From assembly GCF_900112585.1 (NCBI RefSeq), contig NZ_FOLY01000005.1:124001-188000 (forward strand): DNA of 64,000 nucleotides. The letters are read 5' to 3'. Positions 29,770 to 40,472 of the stretch are shown here, piece after piece (positions within the stretch are counted from its first letter, which is position 1; each line of letters starts with the position of its first letter). This stretch comes from Kushneria avicenniae. GTDB taxonomy: Bacteria; Pseudomonadota; Gammaproteobacteria; Pseudomonadales; Halomonadaceae. The position numbers were made by a program, and so were the translations under genes. The notes under the pieces are model-generated. The model searched no databases and was not told the origin of the DNA. It saw only the letters and a program-made list of their open reading frames with translations.

Positions 29770-32550
29770 ATGGCCGCTGCCCCGATCGTCCTTGTGGACG
29801 GTTCTGCCTACCTGTACCGCGCCTTTCATGCCCTGCCGCCCCTGTCGACCTCGACCGGCGAGCCGACCGGTGCCGTGCGCGGCGTCGTCTCCATGCTCAA
29901 AAGCCTCATCCGTCAGTATCCCGAAAGTCCCATGGCGGTGGTCTTTGATGCGAAGGGCAAGACCTTTCGCGATGAGCTCTTTGAACAGTACAAGGCTCAT
30001 CGCCCGCCGATGCCCGATGAACTGCGCGCCCAGGTCGCGCCGCTGCACGAGTGCGTGCGGGCGCTTGGCCTGCCGCTTTTGTGCATCGAGGGCGTCGAGG
30101 CTGATGATGTGATCGGGACGCTGGCGCGCATGGCCACCGAGGCCGGACGCGATGCGATCATCTCGACCGGCGACAAGGACATGGCACAGCTGGTCAATGA
30201 ACACATCACCATGGTCAACACCATGAAGGATGAAACGCTGGATGTGGCCGGTGTCGAAGAGAAGTTCGGTATTCCGCCGCATCTGATCATCGACTATCTG
30301 GCCCTGATGGGCGACAGCGTCGACAACATCCCTGGCGTGCCGGGGGTCGGGCAGAAGACCGCACTGGCGCTTCTGACCGGCATGGGCGGTGGGCTCGACA
30401 CCATTTATGGTGATCTCGAACGGGTGAAGACGCTGACCTTTCGCGGCGCTAAATCGATGCCCAAAAAGCTCGAGGACAATCGCGAACAGGCCTTTCTCTC
30501 CTACAGGCTTGCCACCATTCGTACCGACTGCGAGCTGCCGGTCGGTCTGGATGGACTGGACATTGCTCACCCCGATCGCGAGGCCCTGCTGTCGCTCTAT
30601 CAGCGCCTGGAGTTCAAGGGTTGGCTCAACGAGCTGCTGGAAGGCGGCAGTACCGGCGAGCCTTCTCCCGACGTGCCGGCCGGCGAAGGCGATCTCGACA
30701 GCGGCGATGCCACTGAAGACACCTCGGCCATGACGAGCGAGCAGCGCGACTATCGCGCCGTATTCGAGCAGGACGATTTCGATCACTGGATCGAGCGGTT
30801 AAAACGAAGCGACGCCTTCTGCTTCGATCTGGAAACCACCAGCCTCAACTATATGGACGCCGAGATCGTCGGTATCGGTCTTGGTATCACGCCGGGTGAG
30901 GCGGTTTATGTGCCGGTGGCGCACGACTATCTCGATGCGCCGGATCAACTGGATCGCAACGCTGTGCTGGCGGCGCTCAAGCCGCTATTGGAAGACGCTT
31001 CGATCGGCAAGATCGGCCAGAACCTGAAATACGATATCGAGGTGCTGGCGCGCTATGACATTGGCGTGGAAGGGGCGCTGATGGACACCATGCTTGAATC
31101 CTACGTGCTCAACTCCACCGCCACGCGTCATGACATGGATTCGCTGGCCCAGGCCTATCTGGGGCATCGCACCATCTCGTTCGAGGAGATTGCCGGCAAG
31201 GGGGCCAAACAGCTGACCTTCAATCAGGTCGCGCTTGAGCAGGCGGTGGAATATGCCTGCGAGGACATTGATGTCACCCTGCGCCTGCATGCTCATCTGC
31301 GCCCGCGACTGGCGCAGGAGGGGCGTCTGGCCGAAGTCATCGACACGCTCGAGCTGCCGCTGATTGCCGTGCTGACACGCATGGAGCGCACCGGCGTGGC
31401 AGTGGATACCCGGCTTCTGGGCGAGCAGAGCCGATCACTGGGTGAGCGCATGACCGAGCTTGAGCGAGATGCGTTCGAACTGGCCGGGCGCGAGTTCAAT
31501 CTTGGTTCTCCCAAGCAGCTCGGCGAGATTCTGTTCGAGGAGCAGAAGATTCCGGTTATCAAGAAAACCCCCAAGGGGGCGCCGTCGACGGCCGAAGCCG
31601 TGCTCGAAGAGCTGGCACTGGATTATCCGCTGCCGAAGGTCATCATGGAGCATCGCGGGCTATCCAAGCTCAAGTCGACCTACACCGACAAACTGCCGCA
31701 ACTGATCAACGCCACGACCGGGCGTATTCATACCAGCTACCATCAGGCCGTCACGGCAACCGGGCGGTTGTCGTCCAGCGATCCCAATCTGCAGAACATT
31801 CCGATTCGAAGCGACATTGGCCGCCGTATTCGTACCGCCTTCGTGGCCACGCCCGGCTATCAGCTGGTCGCTGCGGACTACTCGCAGATCGAGCTGCGCA
31901 TCATGGCGCATCTTTCCGGTGACGAGAGTCTGCTCACGGCCTTTACCGAGGACCGCGACATTCATACCGCGACCGCCGCCGAAGTCTTTGGCACTTCGCT
32001 TGAAAAGGTCACAAGTGATCAGCGCCGCAGCGCCAAGGCGATCAACTTCGGACTGATCTACGGCATGAGCGCCTGGGGGCTGGCGCGTCAGCTGCGGGTC
32101 GAGCAGCGCGATGCCAAAACCTGGATCGAGCGCTACTTTGATCGCTACCCGGGTGTGGCGCGCTACATGGAGCGCATTCGCGCCGAGGCGGCCGAGAAGG
32201 GGTACGTTGAAACCGTGTTCGGGCGGCGGTTGTATGTGCCTGAAATCAGCTCGCGCAATCATGCCCGTCGTCAGGCGGCCGAGCGTACCGCCATCAACGC
32301 GCCGATGCAGGGCACGGCAGCCGATATCATCAAACGCGCCATGATCGATGTGGATACCTGGCTGCGTAGCGGTGAATTTGACGCCAAAATGGTCATGCAG
32401 GTGCATGACGAACTGATCTTTGAGGTGCGTCGTGAACAGGTCGAGGCCTTCAAGGCCGAGGTGGTCACGCGCATGCAGGGGGCCGGCCAGCTCGACGTGT
32501 CGCTGATTGTCGAGGCCGGCCACGGTGACAACTGGGAAGAGGCGCACTGA
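29770..32550 (+). CDS. polA: PolA, DNA polymerase I
   Basis: A 926-residue three-domain enzyme. The 5'-3' exonuclease (residues about 1-290) includes the metal-binding ADDVIGTLA and GDKDMAQLV. The 3'-5' proofreading domain (about 335-520) retains its catalytic acids: DLE in motif I, GQNLKYD in motif II and YACED in motif III. The polymerase domain carries ADYSQIELR (motif A), RRSAKAINFGLIYG (motif B) and QVHDELIFEV (motif C). It fills gaps and removes RNA primers. All three activities look intact. Confidence 0.98.
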   Translation: MAAAPIVLVDGSAYLYRAFHALPPLSTSTGEPTGAVRGVVSMLKSLIRQYPESPMAVVFDAKGKTFRDELFEQYKAHRPPMPDELRAQVAPLHECVRALGLPLLCIEGVEADDVIGTLARMATEAGRDAIISTGDKDMAQLVNEHITMVNTMKDETLDVAGVEEKFGIPPHLIIDYLALMGDSVDNIPGVPGVGQKTALALLTGMGGGLDTIYGDLERVKTLTFRGAKSMPKKLEDNREQAFLSYRLATIRTDCELPVGLDGLDIAHPDREALLSLYQRLEFKGWLNELLEGGSTGEPSPDVPAGEGDLDSGDATEDTSAMTSEQRDYRAVFEQDDFDHWIERLKRSDAFCFDLETTSLNYMDAEIVGIGLGITPGEAVYVPVAHDYLDAPDQLDRNAVLAALKPLLEDASIGKIGQNLKYDIEVLARYDIGVEGALMDTMLESYVLNSTATRHDMDSLAQAYLGHRTISFEEIAGKGAKQLTFNQVALEQAVEYACEDIDVTLRLHAHLRPRLAQEGRLAEVIDTLELPLIAVLTRMERTGVAVDTRLLGEQSRSLGERMTELERDAFELAGREFNLGSPKQLGEILFEEQKIPVIKKTPKGAPSTAEAVLEELALDYPLPKVIMEHRGLSKLKSTYTDKLPQLINATTGRIHTSYHQAVTATGRLSSSDPNLQNIPIRSDIGRRIRTAFVATPGYQLVAADYSQIELRIMAHLSGDESLLTAFTEDRDIHTATAAEVFGTSLEKVTSDQRRSAKAINFGLIYGMSAWGLARQLRVEQRDAKTWIERYFDRYPGVARYMERIRAEAAEKGYVETVFGRRLYVPEISSRNHARRQAAERTAINAPMQGTAADIIKRAMIDVDTWLRSGEFDAKMVMQVHDELIFEVRREQVEAFKAEVVTRMQGAGQLDVSLIVEAGHGDNWEEAH

Positions 32551-32575
32551 TGCCGGATTCGGCAGGGAGTCCCAC

Positions 32576-32953
32576 ATGATGATCAGACAGGCCATGGCCG
32601 CGACACTGCTCGCGGCGGGTCTGGCCGGATGCACCGGTCAGGGGGCGTCGCCTCAGGAGGCCTCCGACAGTGACGCCGTGCTTGAGCAGGCCTCGCTCAG
32701 TTTTGACGGCCATCGGGTCAGCGGCAGCGGTGGCTGCAACCGGATATCTGGTCCGGCACACGTCGACAACGGCCGGCTGATCGTCGGGCATCTGGCCTCG
32801 ACCCGCATGGCCTGCCCCGGGCAGCAAAACGGCGATCAGGCCCTGATCGATTTTCTGGAAAGCGAGCCGCGTCTGATTCAGGGCGATAACGATGTGTGGC
32901 GCCTTGAAGGCGAGTCGCAGCAGATGGTCATCGAACGGGTACCCATGCAGTAG
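32576..32953 (+). CDS. META/HslJ-domain lipoprotein
   Basis: A 125-residue protein with a lipoprotein signal peptide (lipobox LAGC, Cys about residue 20) and a META domain: LSFDGHRVSGSGGCNRISG, then ASTRMACPG with the usual second cysteine. HslJ-type proteins are envelope proteins linked to heat or antibiotic stress in E. coli. The ATG at 32576 lies 25 bp after polA behind GGGAG, so co-transcription with polA is possible. A longer frame beginning inside polA is rejected. Confidence 0.87.
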   Translation: MMIRQAMAATLLAAGLAGCTGQGASPQEASDSDAVLEQASLSFDGHRVSGSGGCNRISGPAHVDNGRLIVGHLASTRMACPGQQNGDQALIDFLESEPRLIQGDNDVWRLEGESQQMVIERVPMQ

Positions 32954-32967
32954 GGCGCCCGCATGGA

Positions 32968-33729
32968 TCAGCCCATCGGCGCCGTATCTTCGGCGGCGCC
33001 GTCTTCAAGCATGTGGCTCAGATCGAGCTGAATGTAGGTTTCGTCGAACTGCGCTTCGCGATAAAGGCGGTCGTAATCGAGGATTTCCAGCATGCGGCGC
33101 TGCTTTTTGACCATGCCGTCACGGGCCAGCTCGCCGAGCATGCGGCTGACGTGCACGCTGGTCAGTCCCAGCAGGCTCGCCATGAGCTTCTGATTCATGG
33201 GGAATTCAAAGCGCTGGTCCATGTCGGGGCTGGTGTGCTTCAACCGCAGATACATTTCGATGATGAAGTGGGCGATCTTCATCCGGGCGCTGCAGTGCAT
33301 GAGGCTTGCCACGCGCTCGGTCATCAGCGCCTGGTCGCGCGAGGCGGTGGCAAAAAACGCTGCCGACAGCGCCCGCGACTGCTGACAGGCGTCCAGAATA
33401 TAGCGATAGGGAAAGGCGCAGACGGTGCCATCGGTCATCATGCGGACATCGGTCAGATGGCGGCCGAAGGTAAAGTCGCGCAGCCCGATGATATCGCCCG
33501 GGGTAAAGATCTCGACAACCTTCATCTCGCCCATCAGCGAGATCTTGTAGGCGTAGGCCCAGCCTTCCTGCAGCGTATAGAGGGTCTGCGTGCGTTCGCG
33601 AAAATGCCACAGGCTCTCGTGGCGCCTGACGGCTCTGGCGTCGTTTTCCAGATGCCCCAGTATTGCCTTCTCATGGTCGCTGAGTGAAATCAGATTGCTG
33701 AAGTTTTCAACGATACAGCCATGCCCCAT
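32968..33729 (-). CDS. CRP/FNR family transcription regulator
   Basis: A 253-residue regulator. An N-terminal cyclic-nucleotide-like beta-roll (about residues 30-140) contains IFTPGDIIGLRDF, followed by a dimer helix and a C-terminal winged helix with the recognition segment LLGLTSVHVSRMLGEL (about 195-210). There is no FNR cysteine cluster at the N-terminus, and the sequence resembles the Crp/Fnr-type regulators common in alpha- and gammaproteobacteria rather than true CRP. The effector and targets are unknown. The ATG at 33729 sits behind GGGAGATAACG. Confidence 0.9.
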   Translation of the reverse strand: MGHGCIVENFSNLISLSDHEKAILGHLENDARAVRRHESLWHFRERTQTLYTLQEGWAYAYKISLMGEMKVVEIFTPGDIIGLRDFTFGRHLTDVRMMTDGTVCAFPYRYILDACQQSRALSAAFFATASRDQALMTERVASLMHCSARMKIAHFIIEMYLRLKHTSPDMDQRFEFPMNQKLMASLLGLTSVHVSRMLGELARDGMVKKQRRMLEILDYDRLYREAQFDETYIQLDLSHMLEDGAAEDTAPMG

Positions 33730-34132
33730 CGTTATCTCCCGCGGTGTCGGCCCTCGTGTGAATGGTGCTCTACCAGCGCCGCCTCTCGCCATCACGAGAG
33801 AAACGGGCTTATTGTTATGAGCCTGCCCGGTCATTAGGGTGTATTTATTAGCATTTCTAATTTCAGAGCGTACCCTGAGCATGGCGCATGTCACCGGGCT
33901 TCACCACTTTCGAGGTGCCAGGGTGCGATGAAATGATCACCTGGGCGCAATTTTAGCCGCCGACGGACAGGGACAATCGTCGCACGCTCTGCCAGACTGG
34001 CCTGCCACCCCATTGGCGTGGCACATTCGCCGGTCGACAGCATGCTGTCCATCCCCGTGCGGGGCATCATGGCGCGCAGGCAGGTACAAACCGCGCGTCG
34101 TAGTTCAATGACTGCTGGAGTAGTAAAAGGCA
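33730..34132. other. Divergent promoter region between the CRP/FNR gene and gnd
   Basis: About 400 bp with no credible gene. An AT-rich stretch (about 33805-33865) includes an ATTAG/CTAAT inverted repeat (33847-33861) that could be an operator. AAAAGG before the gnd ATG is its ribosome-binding site. Confidence 0.5.
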
Positions 34133-35545
<1,413 letters not shown>

Positions 35546-35568
35546 GCGTCGCCGCCATTTGATGCACC

Positions 35569-35597
35569 AAAACCCCGCGCCCGGCGCGGGGTTTTTT
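35569..35597 (+). terminator. Terminator after gnd
   Basis: The stem AACCCCGCGCC / GGCGCGGGGTT is followed by a T-run, 25 bp past the gnd stop; strongly Rho-independent. Confidence 0.94.
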
Positions 35598-35706
35598 CGT
35601 ATCGGGCCTCGGGATGGCGCCGCCAGAGCTGTTGCCGTTCTGTCGATGGGAACTGGCATGCTTATTGCTGGCTGAAGATAACGATTCATCTTCAGGGAGC
35701 CATGCC

Positions 35707-36996
35707 ATGAGCAGTTCTACCGTTGCGACCTCTACCGTGGCCTCAAGGGCCCTTGCCGCGCGCTGGTATCAGCTGATAGCGGCCGTGGTATGCATGATGG
35801 CCATTTCGAGCCCGCAGTATGTCTGGACCCTGTTTACCGGGCCGCTGACCGAGCGTCTGGACGTGCCGCTGTCTCGACTCCAGATCACCTTTTCGCTGCT
35901 GATCGTGTTGCAAACCTTCCTTGCGCCGCTGCAGGGCTTTCTGGTGGACCGCTTTGGCGTGCGTCGGCTGGTGGCTGTCGGTGCCCTGGCAACCGGGGTC
36001 AGCTGGGTGCTGGCGGCGCAGACCACCACGCTTGCCGGGCTGTATCTGACCTACGGCGTGCTGGGCGGACTGGGCACGGGAATCGTCTACATCGGCACGG
36101 TAGGGCTGATGGTGCGCTGGTTTCCGGATCGACGTGGATTGGCCGTGGGCGCGGTGGCGGCCGGCTACGGTTTCGGGGCCATGCTGACCACGCTACCGAT
36201 CAGCGTACGCCTTGATGGCACCGGGCTTGAAGCCACGTTGACCCTTTTTGGTATCGGCATTGCGCTTGTCGGCATGAGTGCTGCGATGTGTCTGAAAATG
36301 CCGCCGGCCGAGCTGGCAGGCCGGCGCCCGGCCTCGAAGGTGCAGACCGCCAGATCCCCGCAGACCCGTCCGGCACAGATGCTTAAACATCCGATCTTCT
36401 GGCTAATGTTTGTGATGTTCACGATGATGTCGACCTCGGGGCTCATGGTGATCTCTCAGATGTCGAGCTTTGCCGCCGATTTTGGCGTGGCCGGCGTGAC
36501 TGTCATGGGCATGGCCGCCGTGCCGCTGGCACTGACGCTTGATCGCGTCTGCAACGGCGTGACCCGTCCGCTGTTTGGCTGGATCTCTGATCGCTGGGGG
36601 CGTGAGAACACCATGGCGCTGGCCTTCATTCTTGAAGGGGTCGCCATGATGGTCTGGCTGGCCACCAGCAGTAACCCGGTACTGTTTGTACTGCTGTCGG
36701 GCATTGTCTTTCTGGGCTGGGGCGAAATCTTTTCGCTGTTTCCGGCCACGCTGACCGATACCTTTGGCACTCGCCATGCCACCACCAATTATGGTTTTCT
36801 CTACATGGCTCAGGGGATTGGCTCGATCATTGGCGGGCCGGCGGCGGCACTGTTATATGAAACGAGCGGCAGCTGGCTGCCGGTGTTCTCGGTTGCCATC
36901 AGCTTTGATATTGCTACCGGTCTGGTGGCGCTGATGCTGCTCAAACCCCTGCGTCAACGCTGGCTGTCTGCGACCTCTCCAGTGCGCCAGCCATAA
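35707..36996 (+). CDS. MFS transporter, oxalate:formate antiporter-like (OxlT family)
   Basis: A 429-residue transporter with 12 predicted transmembrane helices. N-terminal features match OxlT relatives: SSPQYVWTLFTGPL, GFLVDRFGVRRLV (MFS loop 2-3 motif) and WFPDRRGLAVG after helix 4. Members carry small mono- or dicarboxylates. The ATG at 35707 has GGGAG upstream; the longer frame crosses the gnd terminator. The gene overlaps the 3' end of the convergent lysR by 43 bp, and the acid-CoA genes beyond lysR suggest a shared substrate. Confidence 0.88.
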   Translation: MSSSTVATSTVASRALAARWYQLIAAVVCMMAISSPQYVWTLFTGPLTERLDVPLSRLQITFSLLIVLQTFLAPLQGFLVDRFGVRRLVAVGALATGVSWVLAAQTTTLAGLYLTYGVLGGLGTGIVYIGTVGLMVRWFPDRRGLAVGAVAAGYGFGAMLTTLPISVRLDGTGLEATLTLFGIGIALVGMSAAMCLKMPPAELAGRRPASKVQTARSPQTRPAQMLKHPIFWLMFVMFTMMSTSGLMVISQMSSFAADFGVAGVTVMGMAAVPLALTLDRVCNGVTRPLFGWISDRWGRENTMALAFILEGVAMMVWLATSSNPVLFVLLSGIVFLGWGEIFSLFPATLTDTFGTRHATTNYGFLYMAQGIGSIIGGPAAALLYETSGSWLPVFSVAISFDIATGLVALMLLKPLRQRWLSATSPVRQP

Positions 36997-37871
36997 TGCT
37001 TCAGCGCTTCGATCAACGCCATGCCGCCACCGGGCAGGGTGGCGGTATCACGCACTATCACACTGCGTTCGCGTACCGCCCAGGGGGCGTCGATATGCAC
37101 CAGCGCCAGCGTCATGAGCTGGCGGTGACGCAGTGCGGCGGATTCGGGAATGACGCCAATGCCGACGTTTGATGCCACCAGCCGACAGATTGCCTCGAAG
37201 CTGGCGACCTGCACCCGCAGCTTCAACTGTGCGCCAACGCCCTGAAACCGGCGGGTCAGAAACTGCATGAGGCTGCTGGTATCCGGCAGGCCCACGTGAA
37301 AATCCTCCACCATGTCCTCCAGTACCACGCTCTGGCGCTGCGCCAGCGGATGATCGGGCGCGGTAATCAATACCAGCCGGTCGGTGCTGAAGTGATAGCG
37401 TTCAAGCTCGAGAGTGCTGACCGGCCCGGCCACGATCCCCATGTCGGCGCTGCCCTGCTCCACGCCGCGGATGACCTCATGATTGAGGCGCTCGCGCAGG
37501 TCGATGGTCAGATGCGGCCGTGCGGCCAGGAAATTACCCAGCACGGCGGGCATCAGTTCGGTGACGGCGGTGGTGTTGGCCAGAATGCGCAGGTGGCCGG
37601 TGTGGTCATCGTCGCCGGCCATGTCCTGCATGAGGTGATCGATCTGGCGCAGCATGCGCCGGGCATGGGTCAGAAGTCGCTGGCCGGCCCGGGTCAGCTC
37701 CATGCCGCGCGCGCTTCGGTAAAACAGCCGCTTGCCCAGGCGCGCCTCGAGCTGCTGAATACGGGCGCTGGCGGCAGCCGTGGAGAGGCAGGCGCGGCGG
37801 GCGCCCTGGGTCAGACTGGGCGCCTCGGCCACGTGCACGAAAAGGCGCAGATCGGTCAGGTCAAAGGACAT
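36954..37871 (-). CDS. LysR-type transcription regulator
   Basis: A 305-residue LTTR. The winged helix-turn-helix occupies residues 1-60 (LRLFVHVAEAPSLTQGARR, then STAAASARIQQLEARLG) and the periplasmic-binding-like effector domain lies at about 90-295. It is divergent from the CoA-transferase gene with a 141-bp gap, the classic position for a LysR controlling that operon. The effector is probably an organic acid or acyl-CoA, which is inference. Its 3' end overlaps the MFS gene. Confidence 0.92.
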   Translation of the reverse strand: MSFDLTDLRLFVHVAEAPSLTQGARRACLSTAAASARIQQLEARLGKRLFYRSARGMELTRAGQRLLTHARRMLRQIDHLMQDMAGDDDHTGHLRILANTTAVTELMPAVLGNFLAARPHLTIDLRERLNHEVIRGVEQGSADMGIVAGPVSTLELERYHFSTDRLVLITAPDHPLAQRQSVVLEDMVEDFHVGLPDTSSLMQFLTRRFQGVGAQLKLRVQVASFEAICRLVASNVGIGVIPESAALRHRQLMTLALVHIDAPWAVRERSVIVRDTATLPGGGMALIEALKHYGWRTGEVADSQR

Positions 37872-38012
37872 GGCATTGGCCGGAGCAGAATCGCCGGTCA
37901 GGCCGGCATGACAGGGCGTTCGGCTGAGACTAACGCAGGGTCAGGCAAAGTCCAATTCTCCAGAAGCGCGAAAACAGGCAGGCTCAGACTCTCTACAGGG
38001 AGAGGCGTTACC

Positions 38013-39218
38013 ATGACGGAGGCTGCCATTACACACGTTGCCGGACCGCTGGAAGGTACGAAGGTCATCAGTCTGGAACATGCCATTGCCGCGCCGTTCT
38101 GCTCGCGCCAGCTGGCGGATCTGGGCGCAGAGGTGATCAAGATCGAGCGCCCCGGCACGGGGGATTTTGCCCGCCACTATGACCGCCGCACTCGCGGACT
38201 GGCCTCTCACTTTGTCTGGACCAACCGCGGCAAGAAAAGCCTGACGCTGGATGTGAAGGCTGACGAGGGCGCCGACGTTCTGTTTGAGCTGTTAAACGAT
38301 GCCGACGTTTTGATCCAGAATCTGAGTCCGGGGGCGAGTGCGCGGCTGGGGCTGTCGTTCGAGGCGCTTCACGAGCGCTTTCCGCGTCTGATTGTCTGCG
38401 ATATTTCCGGCTATGGCAGTGACGGCCCCTACACGACCAAAAAGGCCTACGACCTGCTGATCCAGAGCGAGGCGGGGCTGGTATCGCAGACCGGAACAAG
38501 GGACACGCCGGTCAAGGCCGGCATATCGATCGCCGATATCGCCGCCGGCATGTACGCCTACAGCAATATTCTCGCTGCGCTGCTGCTGCGAGGGCGTACC
38601 GGGGAGGGTAGTCATATCGATGTCTCGATGCTCGAGGCGACCGTGGAGTGGATGGGCTATCCGCTCTATTACGCCTTCGAGGGCGCCGAGCCGCCGCCGC
38701 GTGCCGGCGCGTCGCATTCGACCATCTACCCCTACGGCCCCTTTCCCGCCGGTGACGGCCAGTCCGTGATGCTGGGGCTGCAGAACGAGCGCGAATGGCA
38801 GGTGTTCTGCCGCGAGGTGCTCAGGCGGCCGGCGCTGATGGATGACGTGCGCTTTGCCACCAATGCCGATCGCAGCGAGGCGCGACAGGCGCTGGATGGC
38901 GTCATCAATGACGTCTTCTCGACGCTGTCGGCAGATGAGGTTGTGGCCCGGCTGGATCAGGCCGGCATCGCCAATGCCCATGTCAACGACATGGCCGGCG
39001 TGTGGGCCCATCCGCAGCTGGCCGCCCGGCAGCGTTTTCGTGAGGTGGCCTCGCCCGTAGGGCCGCTGCCGGCGCTGCTGCCGCCCGGTCAGGGCCGGGC
39101 GTTTGATACCATCATGGGCGCCATACCGGCGCTGGGTGAACATACCCGAGAGATCCTGATCTCACTGGGACACGACGAGACAACCATCGCCGACTGGCGA
39201 GACAGGGGAGTGGTGTAG
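38013..39218 (+). CDS. Family III (CaiB/BaiF) CoA-transferase
   Basis: A 401-residue CoA-transferase. The N-terminus GTKVISLEHAIAAPFCSRQLADLG is typical, and the catalytic Asp lies in KKAYDLLIQSEAGL (about residue 150). GEGSHIDVSMLEA and a C-terminal GEHTREIL block complete the family. It moves CoA from a donor such as succinyl-CoA to a carboxylic acid. The ATG at 38013 has GGGAGAGG upstream. It abuts the lyase gene with no gap, so the product is probably an acyl-CoA cleaved by that lyase. Confidence 0.92.
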   Translation: MTEAAITHVAGPLEGTKVISLEHAIAAPFCSRQLADLGAEVIKIERPGTGDFARHYDRRTRGLASHFVWTNRGKKSLTLDVKADEGADVLFELLNDADVLIQNLSPGASARLGLSFEALHERFPRLIVCDISGYGSDGPYTTKKAYDLLIQSEAGLVSQTGTRDTPVKAGISIADIAAGMYAYSNILAALLLRGRTGEGSHIDVSMLEATVEWMGYPLYYAFEGAEPPPRAGASHSTIYPYGPFPAGDGQSVMLGLQNEREWQVFCREVLRRPALMDDVRFATNADRSEARQALDGVINDVFSTLSADEVVARLDQAGIANAHVNDMAGVWAHPQLAARQRFREVASPVGPLPALLPPGQGRAFDTIMGAIPALGEHTREILISLGHDETTIADWRDRGVV

Positions 39219-40082
39219 ATGACAGCTTCAAACGATGCGGTAAGCCGTATCAGGACGGCGCGTTCGACGCTTTTCGTTCCTGCGACCCGGCCCGACCGCA
39301 TCGCGAAGGCGCTGACCAGCGAGGCGGATCTGGTGATTGTGGATCTGGAGGACGCGGTGGCGCCTGAGGACAAGGCGGCAGCGCGAGAGGCGCTGGAGCA
39401 GTGTCTGGATGAGATGCCGCAGGCCTCGCTGTGCGTGCGCATCAATGCCCCCGGCAGCGAGCATTTCGATGCCGATCTGGACCTGTGCGCCCGGCTGGCG
39501 GGCGTGACGGCGCTCATGGTATCCAAGGCCGAATTCGCCACGCCGCTCAAGCAGGCCGCCGCGCTCGGTCGTCCCCTGTGGCCGCTGATCGAAAGCGCCG
39601 CCGGGCTTGACTGGATCAACGAGCTGGCGGCCGTGGAGGGCGTCGAGCGGCTGAGTTTCGGTGCGCTGGATCTGGCGCTGGATCTGGCGCTGGAAAGCGG
39701 CACGCCCGGGGCGGAAGCCATATTGGATCAGGCGCGCTATCAGCTGGTGCTGCACTCGCGTCTGGCCGGGCTGGCCCCGCCGATGGCCGGCGTATCACCC
39801 GTGCTCGACGATGACGCGTTGCTCCATGACATGGCGCTGCGGGCCCGTCAGATGGGCTTTGGTGGCATGCTCTGCATTCATCCGTGCCAGCTTGGTCCGG
39901 TGCATCGCGTCTTTACCCCTGATGCCGAGCAGCTGGCGTGGGCGCAGAAAATTGTCACGGCGGCCCAGACTCAGGGCGGCGCCTTTCGCGTCGACGGAGA
40001 GATGGTGGATGCCCCGGTGATCGAGCGCGCCCGGCGGCTGCTGGCACGCGCCGACCGGCCATCACGGGGCACCGGGGCCTGA
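39219..40082 (+). CDS. CitE-like acyl-CoA lyase (HpcH/HpaI superfamily)
   Basis: A 287-residue TIM-barrel lyase. CitE motifs are RSTLFVPATRPDRI (residues 15-28), VIVDLEDAV (about 40-48), CVRINAPGS (about 71-79), PLIESAAGL and GMLCIHPCQL. It cleaves or forms 3-hydroxyacyl-CoA bonds, for example malyl-CoA or citramalyl-CoA to acetyl-CoA plus glyoxylate or pyruvate. Its ATG directly follows the CoA-transferase stop (TAGATG). With the CoA-transferase it would split an activated hydroxy-dicarboxylate. Confidence 0.9.
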   Translation: MTASNDAVSRIRTARSTLFVPATRPDRIAKALTSEADLVIVDLEDAVAPEDKAAAREALEQCLDEMPQASLCVRINAPGSEHFDADLDLCARLAGVTALMVSKAEFATPLKQAAALGRPLWPLIESAAGLDWINELAAVEGVERLSFGALDLALDLALESGTPGAEAILDQARYQLVLHSRLAGLAPPMAGVSPVLDDDALLHDMALRARQMGFGGMLCIHPCQLGPVHRVFTPDAEQLAWAQKIVTAAQTQGGAFRVDGEMVDAPVIERARRLLARADRPSRGTGA

Positions 40083-40128
40083 TGGGTCGGTCACCTGCTG
40101 GCAGGCCCTTTGGGTCAGTCTGCTGCCT

Positions 40129-40445
40129 TCAGGCCGGGTTCGATGGTCTGCGGCGCTTTTTCAGTGTCATACCCGTGGCGGCCAGCCGGGCGATGGTTGC
40201 GGCCAGCCAAGGCGGCATGCAGTAGAGAAACACTCCCAGCGATAGATAGACCAGCGGCGTGGTCATGGGGGCGCTGGCGGAAAGGCAGAAGATTCGGCCG
40301 CGAAAGTACCTCAGCCCTTCGATCAGGTTGAGCCGGCACAGGACAGCATCAGCCCCATGAGCATCAGCACATGGGGCTGTCGAAAGGGCCAGGGCGACAC
40401 CAGCGCCATGCCTGACCCTGACCGCGACGGTTGATTCCCGGGCAT
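40129..40445 (-). pseudogene. Frameshifted small membrane-protein ORF downstream of the siderophore reductase
   Basis: On the minus strand an ATG at 40445 opens a 40-codon frame ending at 40323, with a hydrophobic run (HVLMLMGLMLS) just before the stop. The -1 frame continues without start or stop trouble to 40129 and encodes LNLIEGLRYFRGRIF, then SLGVFLYCMPPWLAATIA and a basic tail. Together the halves resemble one two-helix membrane protein of about 100 residues split by a single-base indel. A sequencing error is equally possible. The start is 28 bp past the stop of the reductase gene, on the same strand. I do not recognise the family. Confidence 0.42.
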
Positions 40446-40472
40446 GAGGGCGCCCGCAGGGGGCCGGATGGC

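Noticed and set aside
40323-40370. Programmed -1 ribosomal frameshift in the small membrane ORF
   Set aside because: No in-register slippery heptamer and no clear downstream stimulatory structure; a mutation or sequencing error explains the split better.
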